Shown one piece after another: positions 34,098 through 44,650 of a stretch of 64,000 bases of DNA. The DNA comes from Mesonia sp. K7 (GTDB lineage Bacteria; Bacteroidota; Bacteroidia; Flavobacteriales; Flavobacteriaceae): positions 62,001 to 126,000 of the forward strand of contig NZ_QKQV01000002.1 of the NCBI RefSeq assembly GCF_003233725.1. The letters are read 5' to 3'. Under the pieces are notes generated by a model. It was given only the letters and a program-made list of their open reading frames with translations. It did not search any database and was not told the origin of the DNA. Within the stretch, counting starts at the first letter, position 1. Each line of letters opens with the position of its first letter. A program made the position numbers and the translations under genes.

Positions 34098-36596
34098 TTA
34101 TTCTTCCTCGTTTGAAACAACATCCGTGCCATCGTTAATCTGATCTTCAGCATCTTCATCTTCATTTAGAACTTTGGCTACAGCAGCTATAGAGTCGTCA
34201 CCTTTTAAATTAATTAATCGAACACCTTGCGTTGCTCTACCCATTACTCTAAGGTTTTCAACTGCAATTCTTATGGCGATACCCGATTTATTGATGATCA
34301 TTAAGTCGTCCTTATCGGAAACATTTTTAATGGCAACTAACTGCCCTGTTTTTGGAGTAATCGAAATGGTTTTTACACCTTTTCCACCACGGTTAGTAAT
34401 TCGATAATCATCTAAACTCGAACGTTTACCGTAACCGTTTTCTGATACTACCAATATATCTGTTTCGGTGTCATTCACAGAAACTAAGCCTATCACTTCA
34501 TCTTTTTCGCTGGCCAATGTTATCCCACGAACACCTGAGGCGTTTCTTCCCATAGGTCGTGTTTTGCTTTCTTCAAAACGAATACATTTTCCGCTTTTAA
34601 GCGCCAACATTACCTGACTATCTCCTGTCGTAAGTTTGGCAGACAACAACTCATCACCGTCTTTTATAGTAATTGCATTAATACCGTTTACACGCGGACG
34701 AGAATATCTTTCTAAAGAAGTTTTCTTTACCTGACCTTTTTTAGTTGCCATAATTACATAATGGCTATTGATATACTCTTCGTTTTTTAAATCTTCGGTA
34801 CAGATAAATGCTTTTACCTTATCGTTTGGATCTATATTTATCAAATTGATAATTGCCCTACCTTTAGAGGTTTTGGTTCCTTCAGGAATTTCGTACACAC
34901 GCATCCAATAGCACTTTCCTTCTTGGGTAAAGAACAACATGTATTGGTGATTGGTACCTACAAAAAGGTATTCTAAGAAATCTTCATTACGTGTCGTTGA
35001 TGCTTTTGAGCCAACTCCTCCTCTATTTTGTGTTTTATATTCGGTAAGAGGAGTTCTTTTGATATAACCTGCATGTGAAATAGAAATAACTACTTGCTCA
35101 TCTGGGATCATATCTTCAATACTTAAATCTCCTCCTGCAAAATTTATTTCTGAACGACGCTCATCACCGTATTTTTCTTTTACCTCGAGAAGCTCTTCTT
35201 TGATGATGGTCATTCTACGCTCTTTGCTTGCAAGAATATCCTTCAAGTCTTCAATCGTCTTCATTAGCTCTTCGTACTCTGCACGTAGTTTATCCTGCTC
35301 AAGACCTGTAAGCTGTCTTAAACGCATTTCTACAATGGCTTTCGACTGAACTTCAGAAAGCTCAAATCTATCGATAAGTTTTTGGCGAGCTTCATCAGCA
35401 TTACTCGAAGCTCTAATGAGCGCAATCACTTCATCGATATTATCGGAAGCAATAATTAAACCTTCTAGAATATGCGCTCTTTCTTCTGCTTTTTTAAGCT
35501 CGTATTCTGTTCTTCTAACTACAACTTCGTGACGGTGATCTACAAAATGCACAATCATATCTTTTAGATTGAGCATTTCTGGTCTACCTTTTACCAAAGC
35601 AATATTGTTGACACTAAAAGAAGATTGCAAAGCAGTATGCTTGTATAGCATGTTCAACACAATATTAGGAATCGCATCTCTTTTTAAGATATAAACAATA
35701 CGCATTCCATTTCTGTCAGATTCGTCACGGATAAGTGAAATTCCTTCAATTTTCTTTTCGTTCACCAAATCAGCCGTCTTCTTAATCATATCGGCTTTAT
35801 TCACCTGATAAGGAATTTCGGTAACGATAATACATTCTCTACCGTCTACTTCTTCAAAAGAAGCTTTAGCACGCATCACAACACGCCCACGACCCGTTTT
35901 AAAGGCTTCTCTTACGCCATCGTAACCATAAATAATTCCCCCTGTAGGGAAATCTGGTGCTTTTATATGCTGTATCAGTTCATCTACTTCGATATCATGA
36001 TTATCGATGTAAGCCACAGTTCCGTCTACTACTTCAGATAAATTATGTGGCGGCATATTGGTCGCCATACCTACCGCAATACCACTTGCCCCATTTACCA
36101 ATAAATTAGGAATTCGAGTAGGTAAAACCGTTGGCTCCTGAAGCGAATCGTCAAAATTAAGTTTATGGTCTACCGTTTCTTTATCAATATCAGCAAGCAT
36201 TTCTTCACTAAGCTTACGCATTCTTGCTTCGGTATAACGCATGGCTGCTGGACTATCTCCATCGATAGATCCAAAGTTACCTTGCCCATCAACCAACATA
36301 TACCTCAAACTCCATTCTTGGGCCATTCTTACCATCGTATCGTAAACCGAAGTATCACCATGCGGGTGATACTTACCAAGAACCTCTCCTACAATTCTTG
36401 CAGATTTTTTATACGCTCTATTAGATAAAACACCTAATTCGTACATACCGAATAAAACTCTACGGTGAACAGGCTTTAGACCATCACGCACATCGGGTAA
36501 GGCACGTGACACAATGACCGACATCGAATAATCGATATAAGCCGATTTCATCTCATCTTCTATATTGATAGGAATTAACTTTTCTCCTTCCGCCAT
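34098..36596 (-). CDS. gyrA: DNA gyrase subunit A
   Basis: Catalytic subunit of gyrase, introducing negative supercoils. The active-site tyrosine is Y121 in AMRYTEARM. The quinolone-determining region reads [17 protein letters not shown], with T82 and D86 at the places of E. coli S83 and D87. The C-terminal pinwheel carries the GyrA box region NRGGKGVKT, which separates it from ParC, and ends in an acidic tail. Length 832 residues. gyrB is not nearby. A separate topoisomerase IV (parC/parE) lies at 54.8-59.3 kb. Confidence 0.96.
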   Translation of the reverse strand: MAEGEKLIPINIEDEMKSAYIDYSMSVIVSRALPDVRDGLKPVHRRVLFGMYELGVLSNRAYKKSARIVGEVLGKYHPHGDTSVYDTMVRMAQEWSLRYMLVDGQGNFGSIDGDSPAAMRYTEARMRKLSEEMLADIDKETVDHKLNFDDSLQEPTVLPTRIPNLLVNGASGIAVGMATNMPPHNLSEVVDGTVAYIDNHDIEVDELIQHIKAPDFPTGGIIYGYDGVREAFKTGRGRVVMRAKASFEEVDGRECIIVTEIPYQVNKADMIKKTADLVNEKKIEGISLIRDESDRNGMRIVYILKRDAIPNIVLNMLYKHTALQSSFSVNNIALVKGRPEMLNLKDMIVHFVDHRHEVVVRRTEYELKKAEERAHILEGLIIASDNIDEVIALIRASSNADEARQKLIDRFELSEVQSKAIVEMRLRQLTGLEQDKLRAEYEELMKTIEDLKDILASKERRMTIIKEELLEVKEKYGDERRSEINFAGGDLSIEDMIPDEQVVISISHAGYIKRTPLTEYKTQNRGGVGSKASTTRNEDFLEYLFVGTNHQYMLFFTQEGKCYWMRVYEIPEGTKTSKGRAIINLINIDPNDKVKAFICTEDLKNEEYINSHYVIMATKKGQVKKTSLERYSRPRVNGINAITIKDGDELLSAKLTTGDSQVMLALKSGKCIRFEESKTRPMGRNASGVRGITLASEKDEVIGLVSVNDTETDILVVSENGYGKRSSLDDYRITNRGGKGVKTISITPKTGQLVAIKNVSDKDDLMIINKSGIAIRIAVENLRVMGRATQGVRLINLKGDDSIAAVAKVLNEDEDAEDQINDGTDVVSNEEE

Positions 36597-36788
36597 AAAT
36601 ATTTTTTTTATATAATAATTCTAACGTGGCAATTTAAGCATTTTGGGCTTATTTCACGGTTAGCTTCACGTTTTTTAGCTATATTTTTATTAACAATTTT
36701 TTACATTTATTTCGTTAACAAAATAAACCTCATAAATTTTGATTTTTCAGTATTATTTTGTCAATTAGCAAGGAGTAAAGAATAAGGT

Positions 36789-36815
36789 ATGGTTTTTGAA
36801 ACCTTTAATCCTTAA
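36789..36815 (+). other. Possible 8-codon leader ORF before clpC
   Basis: ATG at 36789 opens a frame of eight codons (MVFETFNP) that stops at 36813-36815, immediately before the clpC ribosome site. It overlaps a small GGTTT/AAACC inverted repeat. Only its position argues for a role; it may be chance. Confidence 0.2.
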
Positions 36816-36818
36816 AAA

Positions 36819-36824
36819 GAGGAG
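36819..36824 (+). promoter_or_regulatory. Strong Shine-Dalgarno before clpC
   Basis: GAGGAG with 6 nt to the ATG is a near-perfect Shine-Dalgarno, unlike nearly all other genes in this window, which lack one. It fixes the clpC start at 36831. Confidence 0.65.
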
Positions 36825-36830
36825 ATTTAT

Positions 36831-39404
36831 ATGGATGATAATTTTTCGCCAAGAGTAAAAGATGTCATAACCTACAGCAAGGAAGAAGCGCTTAGGTTGG
36901 GGCACGATTTTATTGGCACAGAACATTTAGTTTTAGGTCTTTTACGCGATGGTAGCGGAAAAGCTATAGATATATTAGAAACTTTAAATGTAGATTTGGA
37001 TCACTTGCGTAGGAAAGTCGAGATTTTAAGTCCGGCAAATCCTGAAAATGCGATGCAATCGAACACCAAAAAAAACCTACACCTTACAAGACAAGCTGAA
37101 AGAGCACTTAAAACTACTTTTTTAGAAGCAAAACTTTTTCAATCTTCGTCAATCAACACCGCACACTTACTGCTGTGTATTTTAAGAAATGAAAACGACC
37201 CTACCACTAAGCTCTTTCATAAACTTAAAGTAGATTATGACAATGTAAAAGACGAATTCAAATCGATGATTATACAAGATAACGACTATTTAGAGTCACC
37301 AACCTCAGAGTCTTCTTTTTCTGATGAAGATGCTACTGCTGGTGATAGTTCAAAAAACAACCCTTTCGGTGGAAATAAACCTGGTTCGGGAAAAGCAAAC
37401 AAAAAATCGAAAACACCTGTTTTAGATAACTTTGGTAGAGATCTTACAACATTGGCCGATGAAGGTAAGTTAGATCCTGTAGTTGGTCGTGAGAAGGAAA
37501 TTGAGCGGGTTTCACAAATTTTAAGCAGAAGGAAAAAAAACAACCCTTTGCTTATTGGTGAACCTGGCGTTGGGAAAAGTGCCATCGCCGAAGGCTTAGC
37601 CTTGAGAATTGTACAGCGCAAGGTTTCTCGAATTCTTTTCGATAAACGAGTCGTTACTCTTGACTTGGCTAGTTTGGTTGCAGGCACCAAGTATCGCGGC
37701 CAGTTTGAAGAACGCATGAAAGCGGTAATGAACGAACTCGAAAAAAATGATGATATCATTTTGTTCATCGACGAAATTCACACCATTGTTGGTGCAGGTG
37801 GAGCAACAGGCAGTTTAGACGCCAGCAATATGTTTAAGCCTGCGCTCGCTCGTGGCGAATTACAATGTATTGGCGCCACAACATTAGACGAGTACAGACA
37901 GCATATCGAAAAAGATGGTGCACTGGAAAGAAGATTTCAAAAAGTTATTGTTGAGCCGACAAGTGTTACCGAAACAATTGAAATCCTCAACAATATCAAA
38001 GAAAAATACGAAAATCATCACAACGTAGATTATACTGACGAAGCGATAGAAGCTTGTGTAAAGTTGACCAATCGTTATATGACCGAACGCTTTTTACCTG
38101 ATAAAGCCATTGACGCTTTAGACGAAGCTGGCTCGCGTGTACATATCACCAATATCAATGTTCCTAAAAAGATTTTAGATTTAGAGAAAAAACTGGAGGA
38201 AGTTCGCGAAACCAAAAACACGGTGGTTAAAAAACAGAAATACGAAGAAGCGGCTAAACTTCGCGATGATGAAAAAAATATTGAGAAAGAACTGAGCATT
38301 GCCCAAGAAAAATGGGAAGAAGAGTCTAAACAGCATAAAATTGTAGTAACCGATGATCATGTGGCCGATGTGGTTTCGATGATGACAGGTATTCCTGTTA
38401 ACCGAATTGCACAAACCGAAAGCAATAAGTTAGCCGAACTACCTACCAATATCAAAGGAAAGGTAATTGGGCAAGACGAAGCAGTAGGCAAGGTTGTGAA
38501 AGCAATTCAACGCAATAGAGCTGGATTAAAAGACCCAAATAAACCGATTGGTTCGTTTATATTTTTAGGTCAAACCGGTGTTGGTAAAACACAGTTAGCT
38601 AAAGTGTTAGCAAAAGAATTATTTGATAACGAAGATACACTCATTCGCATCGATATGAGTGAATATATGGAAAAGTTTGCCGTATCGAGATTGATTGGTG
38701 CGCCTCCAGGTTATGTAGGCTATGAAGAAGGCGGCCAACTGACCGAAAAAGTAAGACGCAAACCTTACGCAGTAGTTTTATTAGATGAGGTGGAAAAAGC
38801 ACATCCTGACGTTTTCAATATGTTGCTTCAGGTTTTAGATGATGGTTACTTAAACGATAGTTTAGGTCGTAAGATCGATTTTAGAAATACGATTATTATT
38901 ATGACTTCGAATATTGGTTCGCGTAAGCTAAAAGAGTTTGGTCAAGGTGTTGGTTTTGGAACACAAGCCAAAAAAACACAAGCTGACGAATACTCTAAGG
39001 GTGTGATTGAAAATGCTTTGAAAAAAGCTTTTGCTCCAGAATTCTTAAACCGTATAGACGATGTCGTAATATTCAATCCGCTTGATAAAGAGGATATTCA
39101 TAAAATTATTGATATCGAACTCGAAAAGCTTTTTGACAGAATTGATGATTTAGGTTACAACCTCACTTTAACCAAAGACGCAAAGGACTTTATTGCCGAT
39201 AAAGGTTTTGATGCTGAATATGGCGCAAGACCTCTCAAAAGAGCTATTCAGAAGTATATTGAGGACGCTTTAGCGGAAGAAATCATTACTTCTAAACTTG
39301 AAGAAGGTGATACCGTTAAAATGGATTTGAATAAAGACAGAACCGAATTGGTGGTGGAGATCAAAAAAGGAACACCTCCTAAAAAAGAGGAAGAAGAATC
39401 TTAG
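36831..39404 (+). CDS. clpC: ATP-dependent Clp protease ATPase subunit ClpC
   Basis: AAA+ unfoldase that feeds substrates to ClpP. The 857 residues contain an N-terminal Clp repeat domain (RVKDVITYSKEEALRLGHDFIGTEHL), a first ATPase with GEPGVGKSA and FIDEIHTIVGAG, a UVR-type middle domain (KQKYEEAAKLRDDEKNIEKEL) that distinguishes ClpC from ClpB and ClpA, a second ATPase with GQTGVGKTQ and LLDEVEKAHPD, and a GQGVGFGT segment holding the VGF ClpP-docking loop. Clp proteins help in heat and oxidative stress. No CIRCE or CtsR box was seen in the 233-bp spacer from gyrA. It ends in a strong terminator. Confidence 0.95.
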   Translation: MDDNFSPRVKDVITYSKEEALRLGHDFIGTEHLVLGLLRDGSGKAIDILETLNVDLDHLRRKVEILSPANPENAMQSNTKKNLHLTRQAERALKTTFLEAKLFQSSSINTAHLLLCILRNENDPTTKLFHKLKVDYDNVKDEFKSMIIQDNDYLESPTSESSFSDEDATAGDSSKNNPFGGNKPGSGKANKKSKTPVLDNFGRDLTTLADEGKLDPVVGREKEIERVSQILSRRKKNNPLLIGEPGVGKSAIAEGLALRIVQRKVSRILFDKRVVTLDLASLVAGTKYRGQFEERMKAVMNELEKNDDIILFIDEIHTIVGAGGATGSLDASNMFKPALARGELQCIGATTLDEYRQHIEKDGALERRFQKVIVEPTSVTETIEILNNIKEKYENHHNVDYTDEAIEACVKLTNRYMTERFLPDKAIDALDEAGSRVHITNINVPKKILDLEKKLEEVRETKNTVVKKQKYEEAAKLRDDEKNIEKELSIAQEKWEEESKQHKIVVTDDHVADVVSMMTGIPVNRIAQTESNKLAELPTNIKGKVIGQDEAVGKVVKAIQRNRAGLKDPNKPIGSFIFLGQTGVGKTQLAKVLAKELFDNEDTLIRIDMSEYMEKFAVSRLIGAPPGYVGYEEGGQLTEKVRRKPYAVVLLDEVEKAHPDVFNMLLQVLDDGYLNDSLGRKIDFRNTIIIMTSNIGSRKLKEFGQGVGFGTQAKKTQADEYSKGVIENALKKAFAPEFLNRIDDVVIFNPLDKEDIHKIIDIELEKLFDRIDDLGYNLTLTKDAKDFIADKGFDAEYGARPLKRAIQKYIEDALAEEIITSKLEEGDTVKMDLNKDRTELVVEIKKGTPPKKEEEES

Positions 39405-39436
39405 ATTTAGATAATTAAAAGTATAGATAGTTAGAT

Positions 39437-39470
39437 AAAAACCTCAGAAAATTTTCTGAGGTTTTTTTTT
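39437..39470. terminator. Terminator between clpC and hutH
   Basis: A long palindrome AAAACCTCAGAAAA / TTTTCTGAGGTTTT with a T run, between the convergent ends of clpC and hutH. Confidence 0.87.
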
Positions 39471-39478
39471 ATTATTTT

Positions 39479-40990
39479 CTACTCATACAAAAGCTCTTCG
39501 TCTATCGAAAAGCGATTAAGAAAATCAATGGCTTTGTGGATCTCATCAGCCATCAGTTTGTCTTTTTCGACAAATGGCACTTCTGCCCTAAAAGCATTAA
39601 CAAAACTCTCAATAAATTCAGAGGATTTTAAGGGCTCTCTGTATTTAATTGCTTGCGATGCGTTGAATAATTCTATTGCTAAAATAGATTTTAAATTTTC
39701 AACCACTTTTATGAGCTTGGTAGCTGCATTTGCACCCATACTCACGTGGTCTTCTTGCCCATTTGACGACACAATGGAGTCGACACTCGCGGGTGAACAC
39801 AACTGTTTGTTCTGACTCACAATACTTGCTGCGGTATATTGCGGAATCATAAATCCGCTATTTAAACCTGGGTTATCTACTAAAAACATAGGAAGTTTTC
39901 GTAATCCTGAGACCAATTGGAAAGTCCTTCTTTCTGAAATATTTCCTATTTCCGCGACAGCAATAGCTAAATAATCTAAGGCTAATGCCAAAGGTTGCCC
40001 GTGAAAGTTTCCTGCTGAAATAATTTTATCTTCATCTATAAAGATATTTGGATTGTCGGTCACACTATTAATTTCCGTTTTAACGGTTTTGCAAACAAAA
40101 TCCAAGGCATCTTTAGAAGCACCATGAACTTGCGGAATACACCTAAACGAGTACGGGTCTTGCACATGCTCTTTTACTTGTTTTGCAATTTCACTTCCTT
40201 GCAAAAATTCCATTATTCTTTGCGCCGTGCTTATTTGTCCGCGATGTGGTCTTATTTCGTGTACCAACGGGTCGAAAGGTGACAAATTGCAATCAAATGC
40301 ATCGACAGAAACTGCACCTATAGCATCTGCAAGATAAAATAATTTATAAGTTTCTATTAACGCAAAAACCGCATGAGCGCTCATAAATTGGGTTCCATTA
40401 AGTAGAGCTAAACCTTCTTTAGATTTTAAAGTTAGAGCCTCCCAGTTCCTCTCTTTTAAAACTTTTTTTGCCTCTACTCTTTTTCCTTTATAAATCACTT
40501 CCCCTCTACCTAAAAGCGGTAAAGACAAATGAGCTAACGGTGCCAAATCACCTGAAGCGCCTAGTGAACCTTGACTATAAACTACTGGTAAAATATCATG
40601 ATTAAAAAAATCGACCAACCGTTCTACCGTAGCTAAGTCAACTCCTGAATTTCCATAACTTAAAGATTGAATTTTCAGCAATAGCATAATTTTCACAATC
40701 GTATCATCAACTTTTTCGCCAACACCACAAGCATGGGAAATCACCAAATTCTCTTGTAATTGAGCTAACTCTTGTCTGTTGATTTTTACATTATATAGTG
40801 AGCCAAAACCTGTATTTATTCCGTAAAATGGCGTATCTGAGTTAGCAATTTTGTCGTCCAAATACTTTCTTGCACTATTGATGTTTACTCTAGCTTCTTC
40901 ACTTAATTCGATTGTATAATGGTTGGTTATAATCGTATTTATAGTTTGGATATCTAAAATATCTCGACTGATATAATGTATATTTTTCAT
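39479..40990 (-). CDS. hutH: Histidine ammonia-lyase
   Basis: Deaminates histidine to urocanate. The MIO-forming tripeptide is A145-S146-G147 in GSLGASGDLAPLAH. Other family blocks are FYGINTGFGSL near the N-terminus, LLNGTQFMSAHA and TDNPNIFI. The 503-residue length is normal. Tyrosine or phenylalanine ammonia-lyase activity is possible in the superfamily, but the histidine type fits best. The other hut genes (urocanase, imidazolonepropionase, HutG) are not adjacent, so this copy is outside a hut operon. It lies 15 bp after nnr on the same strand. Confidence 0.9.
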   Translation of the reverse strand: MKNIHYISRDILDIQTINTIITNHYTIELSEEARVNINSARKYLDDKIANSDTPFYGINTGFGSLYNVKINRQELAQLQENLVISHACGVGEKVDDTIVKIMLLLKIQSLSYGNSGVDLATVERLVDFFNHDILPVVYSQGSLGASGDLAPLAHLSLPLLGRGEVIYKGKRVEAKKVLKERNWEALTLKSKEGLALLNGTQFMSAHAVFALIETYKLFYLADAIGAVSVDAFDCNLSPFDPLVHEIRPHRGQISTAQRIMEFLQGSEIAKQVKEHVQDPYSFRCIPQVHGASKDALDFVCKTVKTEINSVTDNPNIFIDEDKIISAGNFHGQPLALALDYLAIAVAEIGNISERRTFQLVSGLRKLPMFLVDNPGLNSGFMIPQYTAASIVSQNKQLCSPASVDSIVSSNGQEDHVSMGANAATKLIKVVENLKSILAIELFNASQAIKYREPLKSSEFIESFVNAFRAEVPFVEKDKLMADEIHKAIDFLNRFSIDEELLYE

Positions 40991-41005
40991 TTAAATTAGC
41001 TTTTT

Positions 41006-42562
41006 TTAATTTTCTGATGGTTGTTGGGCTTGTTGAGGTTGTTGCTTTGGTTTTTCGAAAACGCTTCGTAGTGAAAGTCCTAAATAATCTATCAAATCAC
41101 TAGCAATCACATATTCTGGCATATGTTGGTTGATGATAATATCTGCAGTGTTGGCGTGGAGGTAAACTCCAAAAACAGCTGCAACTGTCGGGTCGTAATT
41201 TTGCGCCATTAGCCCTGCAATAATTCCCGAAAGTACATCGCCGCTTCCAGCGGTTGCTAAGCCAGGGTTTCCATTTACGTTGATAAATAAATTTTCGCCT
41301 GCAACAGTTATGGTGTAAGCATCTTTTATCACCACAACTAAATTGTATTTTGTAGAAAACTCTTTGGTTTTCATTATCTTTTCGAAATCATTTTTCCAGG
41401 GTCCGATAAGTTGTTCCAACTCTTTCGGGTGCGGCGTTAATACCGATTGATGTGGAATTTTCTGAATCAAATCTTTATTTATACCCAGCATATTAATCCC
41501 GTCTGCATCGATAAGCATCGACTTTTTGGTTTTTCCTAAAACTTCATCAAAAAATTGGATGGTTTTTGCATCAGTTCCTGCTCCTGGGCCAAAACAAACG
41601 GTTTGGTTTTGTTCAATTTCCAAATCCACGGAAGTGAGAATTTGCCCATCTTCTGAAGTTTTTACCAAGGCTTCCGGAACATTGGTCTGCACTATCTGAT
41701 AACCACATTTTGGAACAACCGCAGTAACTTTTCCTGTACCAATTCTATAACCAGCTTTGGTTGCTAAAGTGATACTTCCCATCATTCCGTAGCTTCCGCC
41801 AATCATTAGCAGATGACCAAAACTACCTTTGTGGCTAAATTTTGTTCTGGGCTGGTATAAATTAAGTACTTGCTCTTTGCCGATAATCGTTGCTTCGGGT
41901 TGGGTCTCGGCTATATATTGTTGATCGATACCAATATCGATGACTTGTACATTTCCGGCAAAAGGAGCTGTTTCTGGCAAGAAAAAAGCCAACTTTGGCG
42001 CCTGAAAAGTCAAGGTGTAATTAGCTTCTATTATCGATTGATTGTCCATTCTATCGTTTGCCATCATTCCTGAAGGCATATCGATAGCAACCACAAAAGC
42101 TTGTGATTTATTAATATGATCAATAAGATTGGAAACCCATTTAGGCAAAGGTCTGTTCAAGCCTATTCCAAAAATAGCATCCACTACAAAATCATTGGGT
42201 GTGATTTCGGGAAAATCATCTCCTTCTGCCAATAAAACCGGCCAATCTTTAGTAATATCTTTTATTGCACTATAGTTTTCTAAAAAACCTTTGCTACGTT
42301 TATCACTATAATTAACGATAAAAACCTTCACGTCTTTATAACCTTGATTGATGAGTTTTCGGGCAACTACCAACCCATCACCTCCATTATTTCCGATTCC
42401 GCAAAAAACTTTAATCGGAATCTGAGCCCCATTTAAACGGTGATTGATTTCTGAAAAAATCTTCTGAGAAGCACGCTCCATCAATTCTAAAGAAGTAATC
42501 TTCTGATTTTTTTGGGTAATCTTATCAGCTTCAAGTAATTGTTTGGCTGAAAATATTTTCAT
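41006..42562 (-). CDS. nnr: Bifunctional NAD(P)H-hydrate epimerase / dehydratase
   Basis: Repairs damaged NADH and NADPH hydrates. The N-terminal domain (about 1-215) is the epimerase, with GIGNNGGDGLVVAR and VDAIFGIGLNRPL. The C-terminal domain (about 225-500) is the ATP- or ADP-dependent dehydratase with GGSYGMMGSITLA, LTPHPKELEQL and TAGSGDVLSGIIAGL. The 518-residue fused form is common. The last 15 residues are glutamine- and proline-rich. hutH follows after 15 bp. A TATCTTTG box lies upstream at 42586-42579. Confidence 0.93.
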   Translation of the reverse strand: MKIFSAKQLLEADKITQKNQKITSLELMERASQKIFSEINHRLNGAQIPIKVFCGIGNNGGDGLVVARKLINQGYKDVKVFIVNYSDKRSKGFLENYSAIKDITKDWPVLLAEGDDFPEITPNDFVVDAIFGIGLNRPLPKWVSNLIDHINKSQAFVVAIDMPSGMMANDRMDNQSIIEANYTLTFQAPKLAFFLPETAPFAGNVQVIDIGIDQQYIAETQPEATIIGKEQVLNLYQPRTKFSHKGSFGHLLMIGGSYGMMGSITLATKAGYRIGTGKVTAVVPKCGYQIVQTNVPEALVKTSEDGQILTSVDLEIEQNQTVCFGPGAGTDAKTIQFFDEVLGKTKKSMLIDADGINMLGINKDLIQKIPHQSVLTPHPKELEQLIGPWKNDFEKIMKTKEFSTKYNLVVVIKDAYTITVAGENLFINVNGNPGLATAGSGDVLSGIIAGLMAQNYDPTVAAVFGVYLHANTADIIINQHMPEYVIASDLIDYLGLSLRSVFEKPKQQPQQAQQPSEN

Positions 42563-42578
42563 AAAAATTTGTTTTCCG

Positions 42579-42586
42579 CAAAGATA
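42579..42586 (-). promoter_or_regulatory. -7 box for nnr
   Basis: Minus-strand TATCTTTG matches TAnnTTTG, ending 16 nt before the ATG at 42562. No TTG at the usual distance was seen. Confidence 0.45.
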
Positions 42587-42625
42587 CTATTCTTTCATTA
42601 GAATTATTTTAAACTCGCATTCAAC

Positions 42626-42656
42626 TTGGCAAAATAGATTCAAAACTTTACCTTTG
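42626..42656 (+). promoter_or_regulatory. gcvT promoter (TTG-N20-TACCTTTG)
   Basis: TTG at 42626-42628 and TACCTTTG at 42649-42656 are separated by 20 nt; the leader would be about 15 nt. No glycine riboswitch fits in so short a leader. Confidence 0.65.
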
Positions 42657-42675
42657 GCAAAATTTAAAATCGACG

Positions 42676-43758
42676 ATGAAAAACACTCAACTTACAGCTA
42701 TTCATCAAGCCTTAGGAGCAAAGATGATACCTTTTGCAGGATTTCTAATGCCTGTTTCTTATGAAGGCGTAAATGCAGAACACGAAACCGTTAGAAATGG
42801 TGTTGGTGTTTTTGATGTTTCGCATATGGGCGAATTTTTAGTTTCGGGTCCCAAGGCTTTAGATTTAATTCAAAAAGTGACTTCTAATGACGCCTCTAAA
42901 TTGGTTGACGGTCAAGCACAATACACCTGTATGCCTAACCAAACCGATGGCATTGTAGACGATCTGATTGTTTACCGAATAAACAAAGAAAAATATCTTT
43001 TGGTTGTAAACGCTTCTAATATCGAAAAAGATTGGAACTGGATTTCTGAAAACAATACTTTTGGAGCCGATTTGAGGGATCTTTCAGACAACTATTCTCT
43101 TTTTGCAGTACAAGGCCCAAAAGCGGTTGAAGCTATGCAATCACTCACCGAGGTTGATTTATCGGCAATCAAATTTTATCATTTTGAAGTAGACAAGTTC
43201 GCTGACGCTGAAAAAGTAATTATTTCTGCAACGGGTTATACCGGAAGTGGAGGTTTTGAAATCTACTGTAAAAACGAAGATGCCGAACAAGTTTGGAACA
43301 AAATAATGAAAGCCGGAGAAAGTTTTGGCATCAAACCGATTGGTCTAGCCGCTAGAGATACCTTACGCTTGGAAATGGGTTATTGCCTCTACGGAAATGA
43401 TATAGATGACACTACCTCTCCTATCGAAGCTGGTTTGGGTTGGGTAACCAAGTTTACTAAAGACTTTATCAATTCAGAAAACCTGAAAAAGGAAAAAAAG
43501 GAAGGGCCAAAAAGAAAGTTGGTTGCTTTTGAACTCACCGAAAAAGGAATTCCCCGAAAGGATTATAAAATCAACAATGCTGAAGGTGAAGAAATTGGCC
43601 ACGTTACTTCGGGAACTATGTCACCAAGCACCGGAAAAGCAATTGGTTTAGGTTATGTAAAAACAGCGTATAAAGACATTGACACAGAAGTTTTTGTAGC
43701 CATAAGAAATAAGCAAATCGCTGCTAAAGTGGTGAAGTTGCCCTTTTACAAAAAGTGA
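42676..43758 (+). CDS. gcvT: Aminomethyltransferase (glycine cleavage T protein)
   Basis: T protein of the glycine cleavage system, moving the methylene group from lipoyl-H protein to tetrahydrofolate. The 360 residues show the family blocks [31 protein letters not shown], the [12 protein letters not shown] folate-site motif, and [17 protein letters not shown]. The C-terminal half ends with [16 protein letters not shown]. gcvH and gcvP are not adjacent. It has its own promoter and terminator. Confidence 0.95.
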   Translation: MKNTQLTAIHQALGAKMIPFAGFLMPVSYEGVNAEHETVRNGVGVFDVSHMGEFLVSGPKALDLIQKVTSNDASKLVDGQAQYTCMPNQTDGIVDDLIVYRINKEKYLLVVNASNIEKDWNWISENNTFGADLRDLSDNYSLFAVQGPKAVEAMQSLTEVDLSAIKFYHFEVDKFADAEKVIISATGYTGSGGFEIYCKNEDAEQVWNKIMKAGESFGIKPIGLAARDTLRLEMGYCLYGNDIDDTTSPIEAGLGWVTKFTKDFINSENLKKEKKEGPKRKLVAFELTEKGIPRKDYKINNAEGEEIGHVTSGTMSPSTGKAIGLGYVKTAYKDIDTEVFVAIRNKQIAAKVVKLPFYKK

Positions 43759-43780
43759 AATTAATACGATAATTTGTTAT

Positions 43781-43813
43781 AAAACTAGTACTTTACCCGA
43801 GTACTAGTTTTTT
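43781..43813 (+). terminator. Terminator after gcvT
   Basis: Stem AAAACTAGTACT / AGTACTAGTTTT with a 7-nt TTACCCG loop and following T run. Confidence 0.87.
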
Positions 43814-43833
43814 GTTTTTAATAAAATAGAAAT

Positions 43834-44649
43834 TTGGCAAACAGAATTCTCATATTAGGCGGAAGCGGTTTTATAGGAAATGCTCTTTACAAAGAGCTGC
43901 TTCCCTATTTTGAGGTACACGCTACTTTTTGCCAAGACAACCAAATTTATGAGAAAAACCAGCAATTCCATCAATGGGATGCCGAAAGAGAAAACATTTC
44001 TATTTTATTAGAGCAACTCAAACCTAATGTCATCATTACGGCTATTCGCTGTGATTTTGATGCCGAACTTTTTGCGATGCAGCAAATCATTAAATATGTG
44101 AAGAAAAGAACCAGTAAAATCATTTATTTTTCTTCGGCCAATGTATTTGATGCCTTTACCAACTATCCTTCGTATGAATATGATAAAACTTTTTCGACCA
44201 GTAATTATGGAAAATTTAAAATTAAAATAGAAAATGCTTTATTAAGTCTTTCTGATGAAAAATATGTTTTAGTGAGACTACCGATGGTTTTCGGAAATAA
44301 TTCGCCGAGGTTTCAAGAAATCACAAGTTCTTACGAAGCTAAGTCGGCAATTGAAGTTTTCCCAAATGTGGTGATGAATTTTTGTGATATTTCGCGCTTG
44401 ACGCAACAAATACACTATATAATCAATCGTGCTAAAAGTGGGATTTTTCATCTCGGCAGCAATGATCTTACCCACCACAAAGATTTTATTTATGAAATCT
44501 GTAGAAAATTTGATTTGAATCATGTAATTTTCAAAAACGTATTTGATGCTAACGAAGACAGGTATATTGCTTTGTTGCCCAAATACAACAAATTACCGAA
44601 AAATTTACAGTATACTGTTCAAGAAATTATAGACGATTTAATTGTATGA
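43834..44649 (+). CDS. NAD-dependent epimerase/dehydratase (RmlD-like SDR)
   Basis: Rossmann-fold protein of 271 residues in the extended short-chain dehydrogenase family. The N-terminal nucleotide motif is LILGGSGFIGNAL. The usual SDR catalytic YxxxK is suggested by TSNYGKFKIK (Y-GKF-K). IIYFSSANVFDA and VLVRLPMVFGN are typical of sugar nucleotide-modifying RmlD-like members. Translation appears to start at TTG, close behind the gcvT terminator; there is no in-frame ATG. Substrate unknown. It runs into the pterin dehydratase gene one base later. Confidence 0.75.
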   Translation: MANRILILGGSGFIGNALYKELLPYFEVHATFCQDNQIYEKNQQFHQWDAERENISILLEQLKPNVIITAIRCDFDAELFAMQQIIKYVKKRTSKIIYFSSANVFDAFTNYPSYEYDKTFSTSNYGKFKIKIENALLSLSDEKYVLVRLPMVFGNNSPRFQEITSSYEAKSAIEVFPNVVMNFCDISRLTQQIHYIINRAKSGIFHLGSNDLTHHKDFIYEICRKFDLNHVIFKNVFDANEDRYIALLPKYNKLPKNLQYTVQEIIDDLIV

Positions 44650-44650
44650 T

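Noticed and set aside
37286-37768. 160-codon open frame antisense to clpC
   Set aside because: Shadow of the clpC reading frame; low-complexity Ser/Phe-rich translation.
42563-42675. Possible glycine riboswitch before gcvT
   Set aside because: The promoter lies 20 nt upstream of the ATG, which leaves no room for an aptamer, and no conserved core is visible.
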